Source: Streptomyces wuyuanensis (lineage in GTDB: Bacteria; Actinomycetota; Actinomycetes; Streptomycetales; Streptomycetaceae). Taken from it: a stretch of DNA of 64,000 nucleotides. The notes under the pieces are model-generated. The model saw nothing but the letters and a program-made list of their open reading frames with translations, made no database searches and had not been told where the DNA came from. Both the position numbers and the translations under genes were made by a program. The stretch is taken from the NCBI RefSeq assembly GCF_900103455.1, contig NZ_FNHI01000001.1, positions 434,001 through 498,000 on the forward strand. The letters are read 5' to 3'. This document shows, in pieces, positions 33,511 to 43,279 of the stretch (position 1 is the first letter of the stretch; every line of letters starts with the position of its first letter).

Positions 33511-34200
33511 TCAGCCGTTCCTGACCGAGTCGAGATGGGCGAACACCACGACGTTGTCCTTGTAGTCCTTGGTCTTCTTGTCGTACAGGCCGCCGCATGT
33601 GATCAGGCGGAGCTGTGCGGTCGGAGCGTCGTTGTAGACCCGGGCACTGGGGAAGGCGGCCTTGCTGAAGGTCTCCACGGAGTCGACCTTGAACGTGGCC
33701 ACCTTGCGGTCCTGGCGGGTGACGTCGATCTTGTTGCCGGGCTTGAGCGCATTGAGGGACTCGAACACCGCGGGTCCCGTCATGGTGTCCAGATGGCCCG
33801 CGAGGATGGACGTGCCCTTCTCACCCGGGGTGGCACCCTTGCCGTACCAGCCCACCAGGTTCTTGTCGTTGGGCGGCGGCGCGTTCAGCTGCCCGGCCTT
33901 GTTGAGCGTCAGCACCGTGAAGGGGGCGTTGACCGAGATGGCCGGGATGGCGATCCGCGTCGGGACGGAACGCGGCAGCGGCGGATGGACGGGAACGGCC
34001 TTCGGCGGGCTCACCGGAGCGGGGGCGGGCGACACGGGGCGGGCCTGCGGGGTGTTGGCCGCCTGGCCGCCGAGAGAGTTGTAGCAGAGCAGTCCGCCCA
34101 GCGCGGCCGCCACGACCGGCCACAAAAGGGTCTGGCCGAGGGAGCGGGACGGCGCGGGCTCAGGGGGCGTCGGTGAGCCGAGCGGTTGCCTGGCGTTCAT
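33511..34200 (-). CDS. Class F sortase
   Basis: A 229-residue membrane-anchored transpeptidase. A Pro-rich head is followed by one membrane helix (LLWPVVAAALGGLLCYNSLGG, about 25-45), a Pro-rich linker and the sortase beta-barrel (about 80-225). The catalytic triad can be placed as His in ILAGHLDT, Cys in LRLITCGG and Arg in HLDSVRNG near the C-terminus. Sortases cut a sorting signal and attach the protein to the cell wall. Class F enzymes are the actinomycete type, often beside a single secreted substrate. Here that neighbour is the Asp-rich protein gene immediately upstream on the same strand, 134 bases away and separated by a hairpin. Confidence 0.9.
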   Translation of the reverse strand: MNARQPLGSPTPPEPAPSRSLGQTLLWPVVAAALGGLLCYNSLGGQAANTPQARPVSPAPAPVSPPKAVPVHPPLPRSVPTRIAIPAISVNAPFTVLTLNKAGQLNAPPPNDKNLVGWYGKGATPGEKGTSILAGHLDTMTGPAVFESLNALKPGNKIDVTRQDRKVATFKVDSVETFSKAAFPSARVYNDAPTAQLRLITCGGLYDKKTKDYKDNVVVFAHLDSVRNG

Positions 34201-34271
34201 GCGAGAGGCCTTTCGTGTACCGGGAGGCGGCGAGGGAAGATCGGGTCGGGGCTGTGAAACGCCTCGTCGCG

Positions 34272-34294
34272 ACCGCCGTCCGGAGAGGACGGCG
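34272..34294. terminator. Hairpin between the Asp-rich protein and sortase genes
   Basis: CCGCCGTCC (34272-34280) pairs perfectly with GGACGGCGG (34286-34294) around a GGAGA loop. It lies 41 bases past the Asp-rich protein's stop on the minus strand, so the sortase may be expressed by read-through or from its own promoter. Confidence 0.55.
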
Positions 34295-34334
34295 GCCGCG
34301 ACAGCGCAGCGAACTGCGGGTGATGGGACCTCGA

Positions 34335-35411
<1,077 letters not shown>

Positions 35412-35844
35412 GAGATCCCATTCCTTTCGCCGTCACTGCGAGGGCTGACACATCGTCGGCTCATCGGATCGCAGCAGCGACGAATTCACCGTCAGACGGA
35501 TCGCGGCTTCGCACCAGCCGAGAACGTCGCATTCGAGGGACACCGTCCGCTCTTCGGGTGGCGACACGCCGACTATTCACTCTTTGGACGGCAGCCAGTC
35601 GATACGCGCCTTCGCGGCGCTCTCCGAACCCTTCGCGGCCGGCTTCCCGGCAGAACGGCCGGACCGGTCGCCCGTGGCCGCGATTTCCGCGTTCCTCGCG
35701 TCGCGCGCCTATCCGGAGAGGGGTCGGCTTCGAACTACTCGTGTCACATGCGCACGGCAGCGACGCCGTGCCGGTGCCGTGTCCGGCGGTCCGGAAGGTC
35801 CCCGGCGAGGAGATCCGGAAGGCCCCGGGAGAAAGGTGGGTCAG
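35412..35844. promoter_or_regulatory. Divergent intergenic region between two secreted-protein genes
   Basis: The 433 bases hold the promoters of the Asp-rich protein gene (leftward; GAAAGGAATGG lies before its ATG) and the small Trp-rich protein gene (rightward; AGGTGGG 4 bases before its ATG). The segment 35440-35600 has lower GC than its surroundings. I see no convincing coding pattern and cannot assign exact promoter boxes. Confidence 0.4.
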
Positions 35845-36126
35845 ATGGCCGTTTCCCTCCGGGTGCGCCGTCTCGTGGCCGGCGCGGCCGCCGTCGGTGT
35901 ACTCCTCGGCGGGGTCTCCTTCGCGTCCTCGGGCAGTGCGGCGGCCTCGTCCGTGCCGGCGCCCCCGGCGAGGGCCGCCCAGTCCGTGGGCGACTCCGGC
36001 GGCCCGGACTGGGACCGCTGCGAGTGGCGCAAGGGCCACTGGAAGCAGAAGTGGGTCAAGGACCGCTGGGAGGACGAGTGGGTCCGCGGCCGCTGGGACT
36101 GCCGTGACGGCGACGAGCGCGACTGA
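35845..36126 (+). CDS. Small secreted Trp-rich protein
   Basis: A 93-residue protein with a Sec signal peptide (LRVRRLVAGAAAVGVLLGGVSFA, cleavage near residue 34 after SGSAAA). The mature part is about 60 residues and very rich in Trp, Lys, Arg and Asp: WDRCEWRKGHWKQKW then WEDEWVRGRWDC. Two Cys residues could form a disulphide. AGGTGGG precedes the ATG. I do not recognise the family. The spacing of Trp with charged residues recalls the KKW repeats of the divergent Asp-rich protein, which may be coincidence. It may be a cell-surface or extracellular factor. Confidence 0.6.
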   Translation: MAVSLRVRRLVAGAAAVGVLLGGVSFASSGSAAASSVPAPPARAAQSVGDSGGPDWDRCEWRKGHWKQKWVKDRWEDEWVRGRWDCRDGDERD

Positions 36127-36236
36127 ACGGCCTCGACCCCGGGCCGCAGGGAGCGGCGACGCGTGATTGCCGAAGGAGGACCTGTGACTGCTGGACAGAG
36201 AACTGGGCAGGTGACGGGATGAGAGGCGGCCGGCGG

Positions 36237-36250
36237 ACGTGACATGTCAA
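36237..36250 (+). promoter_or_regulatory. ACGTGACATGTCAA palindromic element before the sigma factor gene
   Basis: The 10-base perfect palindrome TGACATGTCA, with the ACG lead-in, repeats the motif seen twice at 5350-5395. It lies 120 bases ahead of the preferred sigma start (36370) and overlaps an alternative ATG at 36244, so it could be an operator for this operon. The regulator is unknown. Confidence 0.4.
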
Positions 36251-36369
36251 CGGACACCCCTGTTCCCTCTCGCGGCTCCAGGCGTGCGGCCCCTTCCGAT
36301 CGGTGGTGGCATGGTGACGAACGAGCCTGCACGGCACCCCTGGTGCCCACGAGGAGCGAGGGGGCGCGA

Positions 36370-36969
36370 GTGTCGCCACCTGATGCGGATCCCGACGCCG
36401 CCGAGCAACTGGCCAAGCTCGGACTGGACGAGCTCATGGTCCTGGTGGGGCGCGGCGACCAGGACGCGTTCGTACCCGTCTACGAAGCGGTCAGCGGCCC
36501 GGTGCTGGGCCTCGTCCGCAGGGTCCTGCGGGATCCGGCGCAGTCCGAGGAGGTGACCCAGGACGTGCTCGTGGAGGTGTGGCGGACGGCCGGCCGGTTC
36601 CGGCCCGAGCAGGGCAGCGCCCTGACCTGGGTCCTGACGCTCGCCCACCGGCGCGCGGTGGACCGGGTCCGGTCGTCACAGGCCAGGACCGAACGGGAGC
36701 GCAGGGTGGCGCTGCTGGAGTCGGCGCCGCCGTTCGACGACGTGGTCGAGCAGGTCGAGACCGGCCTGGAGCAGCAGCAGGTCCGGCGCTGTCTCCAGTC
36801 GCTGACCGAGCTCCAGCGGGAGTCGGTGGTACTGGCGTACTACCACGGCCTCACCTACCGGGAGGTGGCCGAGTTCCTGTCGCAGCCCCTGGGCACGGTG
36901 AAGGCCCGGATGCGTGACGGACTGATGCGATTGCGTGACTGTCTGTACGAAGGCGAGGTGCGGCCATGA
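36370..36969 (+). CDS. ECF RNA polymerase sigma factor, SigK-like
   Basis: A 199-residue ECF sigma factor from the GTG at 36370 (GAGGGGGCG ahead); ATG 36244 would add 42 residues with no family match. Sigma-2 (about 25-95) has GDQDAFVPVYEAVSGPVLGLVRRVLRDP and the -10-binding part VLTLAHRRAVDRVRSSQ. Sigma-4 (about 130-190) has LTELQRESVVLAYYHGLTYREVAEFLSQPLGTVKARMRDGLMRLRD. The next gene encodes an RskA-type anti-sigma factor and overlaps it by ATGA, as in the SigK-RskA pair that responds to surface or redox signals in Mycobacterium. The secreted-protein genes nearby are possible targets (inference). Confidence 0.9.
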   Translation: MSPPDADPDAAEQLAKLGLDELMVLVGRGDQDAFVPVYEAVSGPVLGLVRRVLRDPAQSEEVTQDVLVEVWRTAGRFRPEQGSALTWVLTLAHRRAVDRVRSSQARTERERRVALLESAPPFDDVVEQVETGLEQQQVRRCLQSLTELQRESVVLAYYHGLTYREVAEFLSQPLGTVKARMRDGLMRLRDCLYEGEVRP

Positions 36970-37790
36970 GCGAGGTCCGGGACTGGAACGGCGACGAGCT
37001 GCACGCCGACGCCGGAGCCTATGTCCTCCACGCGCTTCCCGAGGACGAACGCAGGGCCTTCGAGGAGCACCTCGCGTCCTGTGCGTCCTGTGCGCGTGAG
37101 GTCGCGGCTCTGTCGGACTCGGCGGCACGCCTCGCCCAGCCGGTCACGGCCGAACCTCCGGATCACCTGCGGCGCCGAGTGCTGGAGCGGATCGCCGTCA
37201 CTCCCCAGGCCCCGTACGCGCCGCGCGTCCCGCGCGAACGCCCCGGGGCGGAGGTGCCGCACGCCCGGCCTGCGGCGGGGGAGCCCGTCCCCGTCCCGAC
37301 CCGGCGCACTCCGGTCCCCCGGATCCTTCAGCTGGCGCTCGCCGCCTGCACCGCTCTGGCGGTGGCCTTCGGCGGCGTCGCCGTATGGCAGTACCAGGCC
37401 GCCGAACAGGCGCGCTCCCAGCTCCACTGGGCCGAGGACCGGTACGCGGGTGTGGCCGACGTGCTCGCCGCGCCGGACGTCGAACTCCACACCCAGCAGC
37501 TCGCGGACGGCGGCACGGGCACCATCGCCGTCTCCCGGAGCCAGGACGCCGCGGTGTTCTTCGCGACGGGAGTGCCGCCGCTGCCGGTCGGCCAGACCTA
37601 CGCCCTGTGGTTCACCGAGGACGGCTCCTACCGGCCCGCAGGGCTGGTCAGCGGGGCCGAGGCGCAGGACATGCAGATGCTCAACGGCCCGGTCTCGGGA
37701 GCGACCGCCGTCGGTATCACGATCGAACCCGTGGGCGGCTCGTCCCAGCCCACCGGGCAGCCGCTGGGCCTGATCGACATCCCGGCCTGA
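36966..37790 (+). CDS. RskA-like membrane anti-sigma factor
   Basis: A 274-residue anti-sigma factor. The cytoplasmic N-terminal anti-sigma domain has HADAGAYVLHALPEDERRAFEEHLASCASCAREV, with the zinc-finger-like H...C..C pattern. A single membrane helix (about 118-140, ILQLALAACTALAVAFGGVAVWQYQ) follows. The extracellular RskA domain (about 150-274) has AVFFATGVPPLPVGQTYALWFTEDGSYRPAGLV and ends TGQPLGLIDIPA. It holds the SigK-like factor at the membrane until signal-dependent release, usually by proteolysis. The start codon overlaps the sigma gene stop by ATGA, giving coupled translation. Confidence 0.9.
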   Translation: MSEVRDWNGDELHADAGAYVLHALPEDERRAFEEHLASCASCAREVAALSDSAARLAQPVTAEPPDHLRRRVLERIAVTPQAPYAPRVPRERPGAEVPHARPAAGEPVPVPTRRTPVPRILQLALAACTALAVAFGGVAVWQYQAAEQARSQLHWAEDRYAGVADVLAAPDVELHTQQLADGGTGTIAVSRSQDAAVFFATGVPPLPVGQTYALWFTEDGSYRPAGLVSGAEAQDMQMLNGPVSGATAVGITIEPVGGSSQPTGQPLGLIDIPA

Positions 37791-37944
37791 TCGACCTCCC
37801 GACCCGTGACGTCCCCTCCCGGCGCGTCTCCGGCGCGCCGGTAAGGCGGGCCATGGGGCTCCATCCTGCCCTGGGCCGGGCCGGGCGCGTTCGCCACGAG
37901 CGTGTCGATGCCGCCCGGCCCGGCCCGCGGGTGCCGTGGGCTCG

Positions 37945-39243
37945 TCAGCCCGTGCCGAACGGTGCGACCTCGCCGGGTGCGGATCCGGTGACGTCCCGCG
38001 CCGGGGTGAATCCGGGGCGGTGCCCGTCCGCGGCCGTGAACGTCACCGGCAGCCGCGCCGGACCGCGCAGCCCGCCCGGCCGCCAGTCCAGTTCCTCCGG
38101 CCGCACGGCCAGCGCGAGGTCCGGCAGGCGCCGCAGCACGGTGCCGATGGCGATCTGGCCCTCCAGCCTGGCCAGCGGTGCCCCCAGGCAGTAGTGGATC
38201 CCGTGGCCGAAGGCCAGGTGGGCGTTGTCGCGGCGGGTGACGTCCAGCCGGTCCGGGTCGGCGAACCGCGACGGGTCGCGGTCGGCGATGGCGGAGGCGA
38301 TCAGTACGGTCGCGCCCCGCGGAACGGTCACCCCGGCGATCTCGACGTCCTCGCGCGCGAACCGCGCGATTCCTGGGTTGACGGGTCCGTCGTAGCGCAG
38401 GAACTCCTCGATCGCCCCGGGCAGCAGCTCCGGGTCGTCCCGCAGCAGCGCCAGCTGGTCGGGGTGGGCGAGCAGGGCCGCGACCCCGCTGCCGATCAGA
38501 TTGACCGTGGTGATGTACCCGGCGACGAGCAGCAGGAACGCCATGGCGATCAGCTCGTCCTCGTTCAGCCGGCGTTCCTCGTCCCGGGCGGTGATCAGCG
38601 CGCTGAGCAGGTCGTCCCCCGGCCGGGCGCGCTTCTCCGCGATCAGCCCGGTCAGATACGCGCGCATGTGCTGCCACGCCGCGTCCACCACGGCCGGGTC
38701 CGGCATCTCCGCCCGTCGCAGCAGCATGTCGTCGGTCCAGCGCTGGAATTCGTGCCGGTCGTCCAGGGGGACGCCCAGAAGTTCGCTGATGACGGTGACC
38801 GGGAGCGGCAGCGCGAAGTCCGCGACGAGTTCCGCCCGCCCGGTGGGCAGCAGTTCGTCGATCAGCCGGTCGGTGATCTCCTGGATCCTGGGCCGCATCT
38901 CCGCCACCCGCCGCGCGGTGAACGCCTTCGAGACGAGCCGGCGCAGGCGGGTGTGGTCGGGCGGGTCGGAGCGCAGCATGTTGCTCACCATCGACTCGCG
39001 CTCCGTCGACGGAAGCTGCTGCATCAGCCGCGGGTCCGACGCGTCGCGTACGTCGCTGCTCAGCCGGGCGTCCGACAGGGCCGCCAGGCCGTCCTCGTAA
39101 CGGGTGACCAGCCAGGCCTCCAGGCCGCCTGCGATCACGGCCCGGCGGACCGGGCCCTCCTCGCGTAGCCGGCGGTAGAGCGGGAAAGGATCCGCGACGA
39201 AGGCCGGGTCCGTGTAGGGCAGAAGGACCGGCTGCTCGCTCAT
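37945..39243 (-). CDS. Cytochrome P450
   Basis: A 432-residue soluble bacterial P450, CYP107-like in style. The haem loop FGHGIHYCLGAPLARLEG places the thiolate ligand at Cys352. The ExxR pair is in EEFLRY near residue 287, and the meander arginine is present. The I-helix motif is AGYITT (241-246): the acidic residue normally before the Thr pair is Ile244, so proton delivery may be altered. The ATG at 39243 has GGGAGGC upstream. It is divergent from an FAD monooxygenase with 106 bases between, which suggests a shared oxidative tailoring or catabolic role. No ferredoxin gene is adjacent. Confidence 0.9.
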   Translation of the reverse strand: MSEQPVLLPYTDPAFVADPFPLYRRLREEGPVRRAVIAGGLEAWLVTRYEDGLAALSDARLSSDVRDASDPRLMQQLPSTERESMVSNMLRSDPPDHTRLRRLVSKAFTARRVAEMRPRIQEITDRLIDELLPTGRAELVADFALPLPVTVISELLGVPLDDRHEFQRWTDDMLLRRAEMPDPAVVDAAWQHMRAYLTGLIAEKRARPGDDLLSALITARDEERRLNEDELIAMAFLLLVAGYITTVNLIGSGVAALLAHPDQLALLRDDPELLPGAIEEFLRYDGPVNPGIARFAREDVEIAGVTVPRGATVLIASAIADRDPSRFADPDRLDVTRRDNAHLAFGHGIHYCLGAPLARLEGQIAIGTVLRRLPDLALAVRPEELDWRPGGLRGPARLPVTFTAADGHRPGFTPARDVTGSAPGEVAPFGTG

Positions 39244-39349
39244 GTTGCCTCCCGGGAAGCGGCACGGCCGTCCATGCCGCGAGTGTCCAGCTTGAGGGTA
39301 TATGTCCAATTGTTGCTGATTCTGGGATTCACCGAAGGGAGCGGTTCCC

Positions 39350-40582
39350 GTGGAGCGGACCACCTGCTGCGTGGTGGGCGGCGGACCCGCCGGGATGGTC
39401 CTCGGCCTGCTGCTGGCCCGGGCCGGGGTCGACGTCACCGTCCTGGAGAAGCACGGCGACTTCCTGCGCGACTTCCGTGGCGACACCGTCCACCCCTCCA
39501 CCCTGGCGCTGCTGGACGATCTGGGCCTGGCCGAGCGGTTCGCCCGGCTGCCGCAGCGCCGGGTGACGACGGTGCAGCTGCCCATCGGACCGGACCGTTC
39601 CCTGATCACCGTCGGGAACATCGGTGCTCTCCGGGGCAAGTACAACTACATCGCGATGGTGCCCCAGTGGGACCTGCTCGACCTCCTCGCGGACGAAGGC
39701 GCCCGGGAACCGTCCTTCAACGTCCGGATGAACACCGAGGCGACCTCCTTCCTCATGGAGGGCGGACGGGTCAACGGCGTCGCCTACCGCACCTCCGACG
39801 GCCGCACCGGCGAACTGCGGGCCGCCCTCACCGTCGCGTGCGACGGCCGGGGCTCGATCGCGAGAGCACTGCCCGAACTCGGCCTGGAGAGCTTCAACTG
39901 CCCCATGGACGCCTGGTGGTTCAGGCTGCCCCGGCACGAGGACGACCCGAGCGGGCTGGTGGGCGGGGTCGGCGACAGATTCTTCAGCGCACTCATCGAC
40001 CGCGGCGACTACTGGCAGATCGCCGCGCTGATCCCCAAGGGCACCGACGTGCAGCGGCGCGCCGAGGGCCTGGACCGGTTCATGGCGCGGTTCACCTCCG
40101 CCGTCCCCTGGCTCGCGGACCGGGCACACGCCGTCACCTCGTGGGACGAGGTGAAGCTGCTGGACGTACGGCTCGACCGGCTGCGGCGCTGGCACCGCCC
40201 GGGGCTGCTGTGCATCGGCGACGCCGCCCACGCCATGTCACCGGTCTTCGGCATCGGCATCAACCTCGCCGTCGAGGACGCGGTTGCCGCCGCCCGGTAC
40301 CTCGTCGGTCCCCTGGGCGAGGGCCGGGTGGGCCTGAGGGACGTACGCCGCGTACAGCGCCGCCGATGGCCCACCACCGCGGGCACCCAGGCCCTCCAGC
40401 GCATCGCCCACGCCAGGGTCATCGAGCCGCTGCTGACCGGGCAACCCGCCTTCGGCAACCCCCGGCTGGCCAAGCGCCTGACCGAGGCCGTCACCACCTC
40501 CCGCCGGCTCAACCGGCTCCCGGCCTACTTCCTCGCCTACGGCGCCCTGCGCGAGCGTCCGCCGAAGGAGTCGGTGCGGTGA
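39350..40582 (+). CDS. FAD-dependent monooxygenase (PHBH-like)
   Basis: A 410-residue flavoprotein hydroxylase. The N-terminal FAD dinucleotide fold has VVGGGPAGMVLGLLLARAG. The middle DG motif is VACDGRGS near residue 163. The late GD motif is CIGDAAHAMSPVFGIGINLAVEDA near residue 287. This is the pattern of the p-hydroxybenzoate hydroxylase group, which uses NAD(P)H and oxygen to hydroxylate aromatic or polyketide substrates. The GTG at 39350 follows GAAGGGAG by 8 bases. Divergent from the P450 gene and convergent with the acyl-CoA dehydrogenase gene. The substrate is unknown. Confidence 0.88.
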   Translation: MERTTCCVVGGGPAGMVLGLLLARAGVDVTVLEKHGDFLRDFRGDTVHPSTLALLDDLGLAERFARLPQRRVTTVQLPIGPDRSLITVGNIGALRGKYNYIAMVPQWDLLDLLADEGAREPSFNVRMNTEATSFLMEGGRVNGVAYRTSDGRTGELRAALTVACDGRGSIARALPELGLESFNCPMDAWWFRLPRHEDDPSGLVGGVGDRFFSALIDRGDYWQIAALIPKGTDVQRRAEGLDRFMARFTSAVPWLADRAHAVTSWDEVKLLDVRLDRLRRWHRPGLLCIGDAAHAMSPVFGIGINLAVEDAVAAARYLVGPLGEGRVGLRDVRRVQRRRWPTTAGTQALQRIAHARVIEPLLTGQPAFGNPRLAKRLTEAVTTSRRLNRLPAYFLAYGALRERPPKESVR

Positions 40583-40618
40583 CGCCGAGGCGGGGGCAGG
40601 CCGGGCGCGATCCGCACC

Positions 40619-42292
40619 TCAGCGCGCCCCGCCCGGGACCCGGGTGAGGATCGCGGACAGATCGGCGCCCGGGGGAAGGGTGCCGAAGGCGAAGCCCGAG
40701 TCGCCGGCCAGGCGGGAGGCGCAGAAGGCGTCGGCGACGGCGGGCGGAGCGTGGCGCACGAGGAGCGAGGCCTGCAGCACCAGGGCCAGGCGTTCGACCA
40801 GACGCCGGGCGCGGAGTTCGGCGTCGGCGGTGAGCACCAGCTCGCCGCGGAGCGTGCGCCACGCCTCGTCCAGTCGCGCGTCCGCGCCCGCGGCCTCCTC
40901 GACCTCCGCCCGGAACGCCTCCAGCGATTGCGGCTCGCGGGCGAGCGCACGGAGCACGTCGAGGGCGTTGACGTTGCCCGAACCCTCCCAGATGCCGTTG
41001 AGCGGAGCCTCACGGTAGAGCCGCGGCATGCCGGACGCCTCGTCATAGCCGTTGCCGCCCAGGCACTCCAGCGCCTCCGCGACCGCGGCGGGCTGCCGCT
41101 TGCAGACCCAGTACTTCCCGGCGGCCGTGGCCAGCCGCAGGAAGGCCCGCTCCTGCGCGTCACCCCGCTGCGCTCGATCGGCGGCGCCCGCGACCCGGAG
41201 CGCGAGCGTCGTCGCCGCCTCCGACTCCAGCCCCAGATCGGCGATCACGTTCCGCATCAGCGGCTGGTCGATCAGCTTGGTGCCGAACACGGCGCGGTGG
41301 CGCACGTGGTGCGCGGCCTGCGCAAGCGCCGCGCGGGTGCCCGACGCCGAGCCGAGGATGCAGTCGAGCCGGGTCATGGTCACCATGTCGATGATCGTCC
41401 GGACTCCCTGCCCCTCCCTGCCGACCAGCCAGGCGACGGTGTCGTCGAACTCGGGCTCGCTGCTGGCGTTGCTGCGATTGCCGAGCTTGTCCTTCAGCCG
41501 CTGGATACGGAAGGTGTTGCGCGCGCCGTCCGGCAGCACCCGGGGCACCAGGAAGCAGGACAGCCCGCCCGGCGCCTGCGCCAGCACCAGGAAGAGGTCG
41601 TTCATCGGGGCGCTCGTGAACCACTTGTGCCCGCGCAGCCGCCAGCTGCCGTCCGGCTGCGCGGTGGCCACGGTGGTGTTGGCGCGTACGTCGGTGCCGC
41701 CCTGCTTCTCGGTCATGCCCATACCGGCGAGCAGTCCCCGCTTGCTCCCGGGCGCCCGCAGCCCCGGGTCGTACACCCTGCTGGTGAGCAGGGGCTCGTA
41801 GACGGCCGAGAGTTCGGGCGCCGACCGGAGGGCGGGCACGACGGCGTAGGTCATGGACACGGGGCAGCCGTGCCCCTGTTCGGCCGAGCTCCACACCATG
41901 AAGCCCGCCGCACGGGCGACGTGCGCGCCCGGCCGGTCGTCGGCCCACGGCGCCCCGCCCAGGCCCTCGCCGATGGCCACGTCCATCAGCGAGTGGTAGG
42001 AGGGGTGGAAGTCGACCTCGTCGATCCGGTTCCCGTAGCGGTCGTGCGTGCGCAGCTCCGGCTCGTGGCGGTTGGCCTCCTCGGCCCAGCGCAGTACCTG
42101 CTCCGAGCCCGCGAGCCGGCCCAGGCGGTGCAGGTCGTCCTCGTACCAGCCGGCACCCTCGCGTCGCAGTCCCTCGATCAGCACGGGGTCGTCGGCGACG
42201 TCGTGACCGACGAGCGGCGGCGGCTGGTTGGTCACCTCGTGCGTACGGGCGGTGGGGTGGCTGTGCAGGGACGCGTCCGCTGTCGCGGTCAT
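40619..42292 (-). CDS. AidB-like acyl-CoA dehydrogenase
   Basis: A 557-residue member of the acyl-CoA dehydrogenase superfamily, AidB branch. Hallmarks are AGMGMTEKQGGTDVRANTT, GHKWFTSAPMNDLFLVLAQ, RIQRLKDKLGNRSNASSEPEF and ECLGGNGYDEASGMPRLYREAPLNGIWEGSGNV, where the Arg-Glu segment replaces the usual catalytic base region. AidB of E. coli binds FAD and DNA and is tied to alkylation damage, with weak dehydrogenase activity. A TetR regulator gene lies 22 bases upstream on the same strand, so the two probably form an operon controlled by that regulator. Confidence 0.88.
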   Translation of the reverse strand: MTATADASLHSHPTARTHEVTNQPPPLVGHDVADDPVLIEGLRREGAGWYEDDLHRLGRLAGSEQVLRWAEEANRHEPELRTHDRYGNRIDEVDFHPSYHSLMDVAIGEGLGGAPWADDRPGAHVARAAGFMVWSSAEQGHGCPVSMTYAVVPALRSAPELSAVYEPLLTSRVYDPGLRAPGSKRGLLAGMGMTEKQGGTDVRANTTVATAQPDGSWRLRGHKWFTSAPMNDLFLVLAQAPGGLSCFLVPRVLPDGARNTFRIQRLKDKLGNRSNASSEPEFDDTVAWLVGREGQGVRTIIDMVTMTRLDCILGSASGTRAALAQAAHHVRHRAVFGTKLIDQPLMRNVIADLGLESEAATTLALRVAGAADRAQRGDAQERAFLRLATAAGKYWVCKRQPAAVAEALECLGGNGYDEASGMPRLYREAPLNGIWEGSGNVNALDVLRALAREPQSLEAFRAEVEEAAGADARLDEAWRTLRGELVLTADAELRARRLVERLALVLQASLLVRHAPPAVADAFCASRLAGDSGFAFGTLPPGADLSAILTRVPGGAR

Positions 42293-42314
42293 GGCAGTCC
42301 TCCGGATCGTTGGG

Positions 42315-42932
42315 TCATGCCGCGGGACGGGCGCCCGCGCAGCGCAGGGACATCGCCACCAGCTCGTCCACCAGCCGGCCGGCCTCGGGGCCCTCCGCCG
42401 GGGCGGCGAGCGGGTCCACCAGCACCTCGCCGATCGCGCCGGTCAGCGCGGCCGCGGTGATCTCCGGGTCCTGGCGGGGGAGCAGCCCGGCGTCGACGCC
42501 CTCACGGATGACCTCGGCGAACACGGCACGGTAGCGGCGCCGGAACTCCAGGCGCTCCTGGCCGACGGCCGGTTCGGCCGGGGCGGCGAGCAGGGCATGG
42601 GCGAGCCCGCGCCGCTCCATCGCGCGGCGTGCGAAGACGCCGACGCCGAGGGCCAGTCGCTCCACCGGGTCGCGGCTGCCCCGGCGGAGCACCTCGCCGA
42701 GCACGTCGACCTCGTGGCCCGAGGCCCGCCGGAACACCTCGACGGCCAGCGCCTGCTTGGACGGGAAGTGCTGGTAGACGGAGCCGACGGACATGCCGGC
42801 GGCGGCCGCGACCGCGGTGACGGACGCGTTCGCCCATCCGGCGTCGGCGACCACGGACGTGGCCTGCTCGACCAGGTGCTCCCTGGCGGCGGCCAGGCGG
42901 TCCTCGACGGCGGGCGTCTTGCGGTACGGCAT
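42315..42932 (-). CDS. TetR-family transcriptional regulator
   Basis: A 205-residue repressor with the TetR N-terminal domain (about 10-60): LVEQATSVVADAGWANASVTAVAAAAGMSVGSVYQHFPSKQALAVEVF. A helical ligand-binding C-terminal domain of the TetR_C type follows. It heads the operon with the AidB-like gene. A TGAAC-4-GTTCA inverted repeat lies 9 bases upstream of the ATG, where a TetR operator would be. No good Shine-Dalgarno is visible ahead of ATG 42932, so the mRNA may be leaderless or start further in. Confidence 0.85.
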   Translation of the reverse strand: MPYRKTPAVEDRLAAAREHLVEQATSVVADAGWANASVTAVAAAAGMSVGSVYQHFPSKQALAVEVFRRASGHEVDVLGEVLRRGSRDPVERLALGVGVFARRAMERRGLAHALLAAPAEPAVGQERLEFRRRYRAVFAEVIREGVDAGLLPRQDPEITAAALTGAIGEVLVDPLAAPAEGPEAGRLVDELVAMSLRCAGARPAA

Positions 42933-42940
42933 GGAAGCAG

Positions 42941-42954
42941 TGAACCACCGTTCA
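42941..42954. promoter_or_regulatory. Putative TetR operator
   Basis: TGAAC (42941-42945) and GTTCA (42950-42954) form an inverted repeat with a 4-base centre, placed directly upstream of the TetR gene start. Typical of TetR autoregulation; binding is inferred. Confidence 0.55.
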
Positions 42955-42998
42955 GAGCTTCGGGCCAGCCCTCCGGACGGGCCCGCGGTGGTCGCGTG

Positions 42999-43136
42999 CC
43001 CCCGGCGGTCACGTCACCGCGGCGTCGCGTTCCCCGGTGGCCACGCCCCGCGCCGGCGGCGGCAGGCGCTCCGGGAGGGAGCGCCGGGCGCGTCGTACGG
43101 TCCCGCGGGGGGTCACGTTCCCCCGGCGGTCACGTC
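42999..43136. repeat. Perfect 17-base direct repeat in the gap before xylB
   Basis: CCCCCGGCGGTCACGTC occurs at 42999-43015 and 43120-43136, 121 bases apart. Related GGTCACGT words occur at 43111 and, inside the xylB gene, near 43414. The 347-base gap (42933-43279) otherwise shows no coding pattern. Confidence 0.5.
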
Positions 43137-43279
43137 CCCGGGCCGCCGTTTCCGGCCGGGCGGGCGGCTGCCCGCCCGGAGGCCGGTACCCGTTGCGGGC
43201 CGGGACGGCGGCCCGGTCGAAACTGTTTCGGGCGCCCGTGGCGGCGGCCCCGCGGAGCGGCCGCGGCCCCGAGGAGCCG

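Noticed and set aside
36244..36369. Longer start for the ECF sigma factor at ATG 36244
   Set aside because: The extra 42 residues do not resemble sigma factors and the palindrome lies over this ATG; GTG 36370 has a ribosome site.
37945..40582. Core of a secondary-metabolite gene cluster
   Set aside because: A P450 and a flavin monooxygenase are present, but no synthase, carrier protein or resistance gene lies nearby.
42933..43279. Hidden small gene in the TetR-xylB gap
   Set aside because: No frame there has a ribosome site or codon bias; only GC-rich direct repeats are visible.
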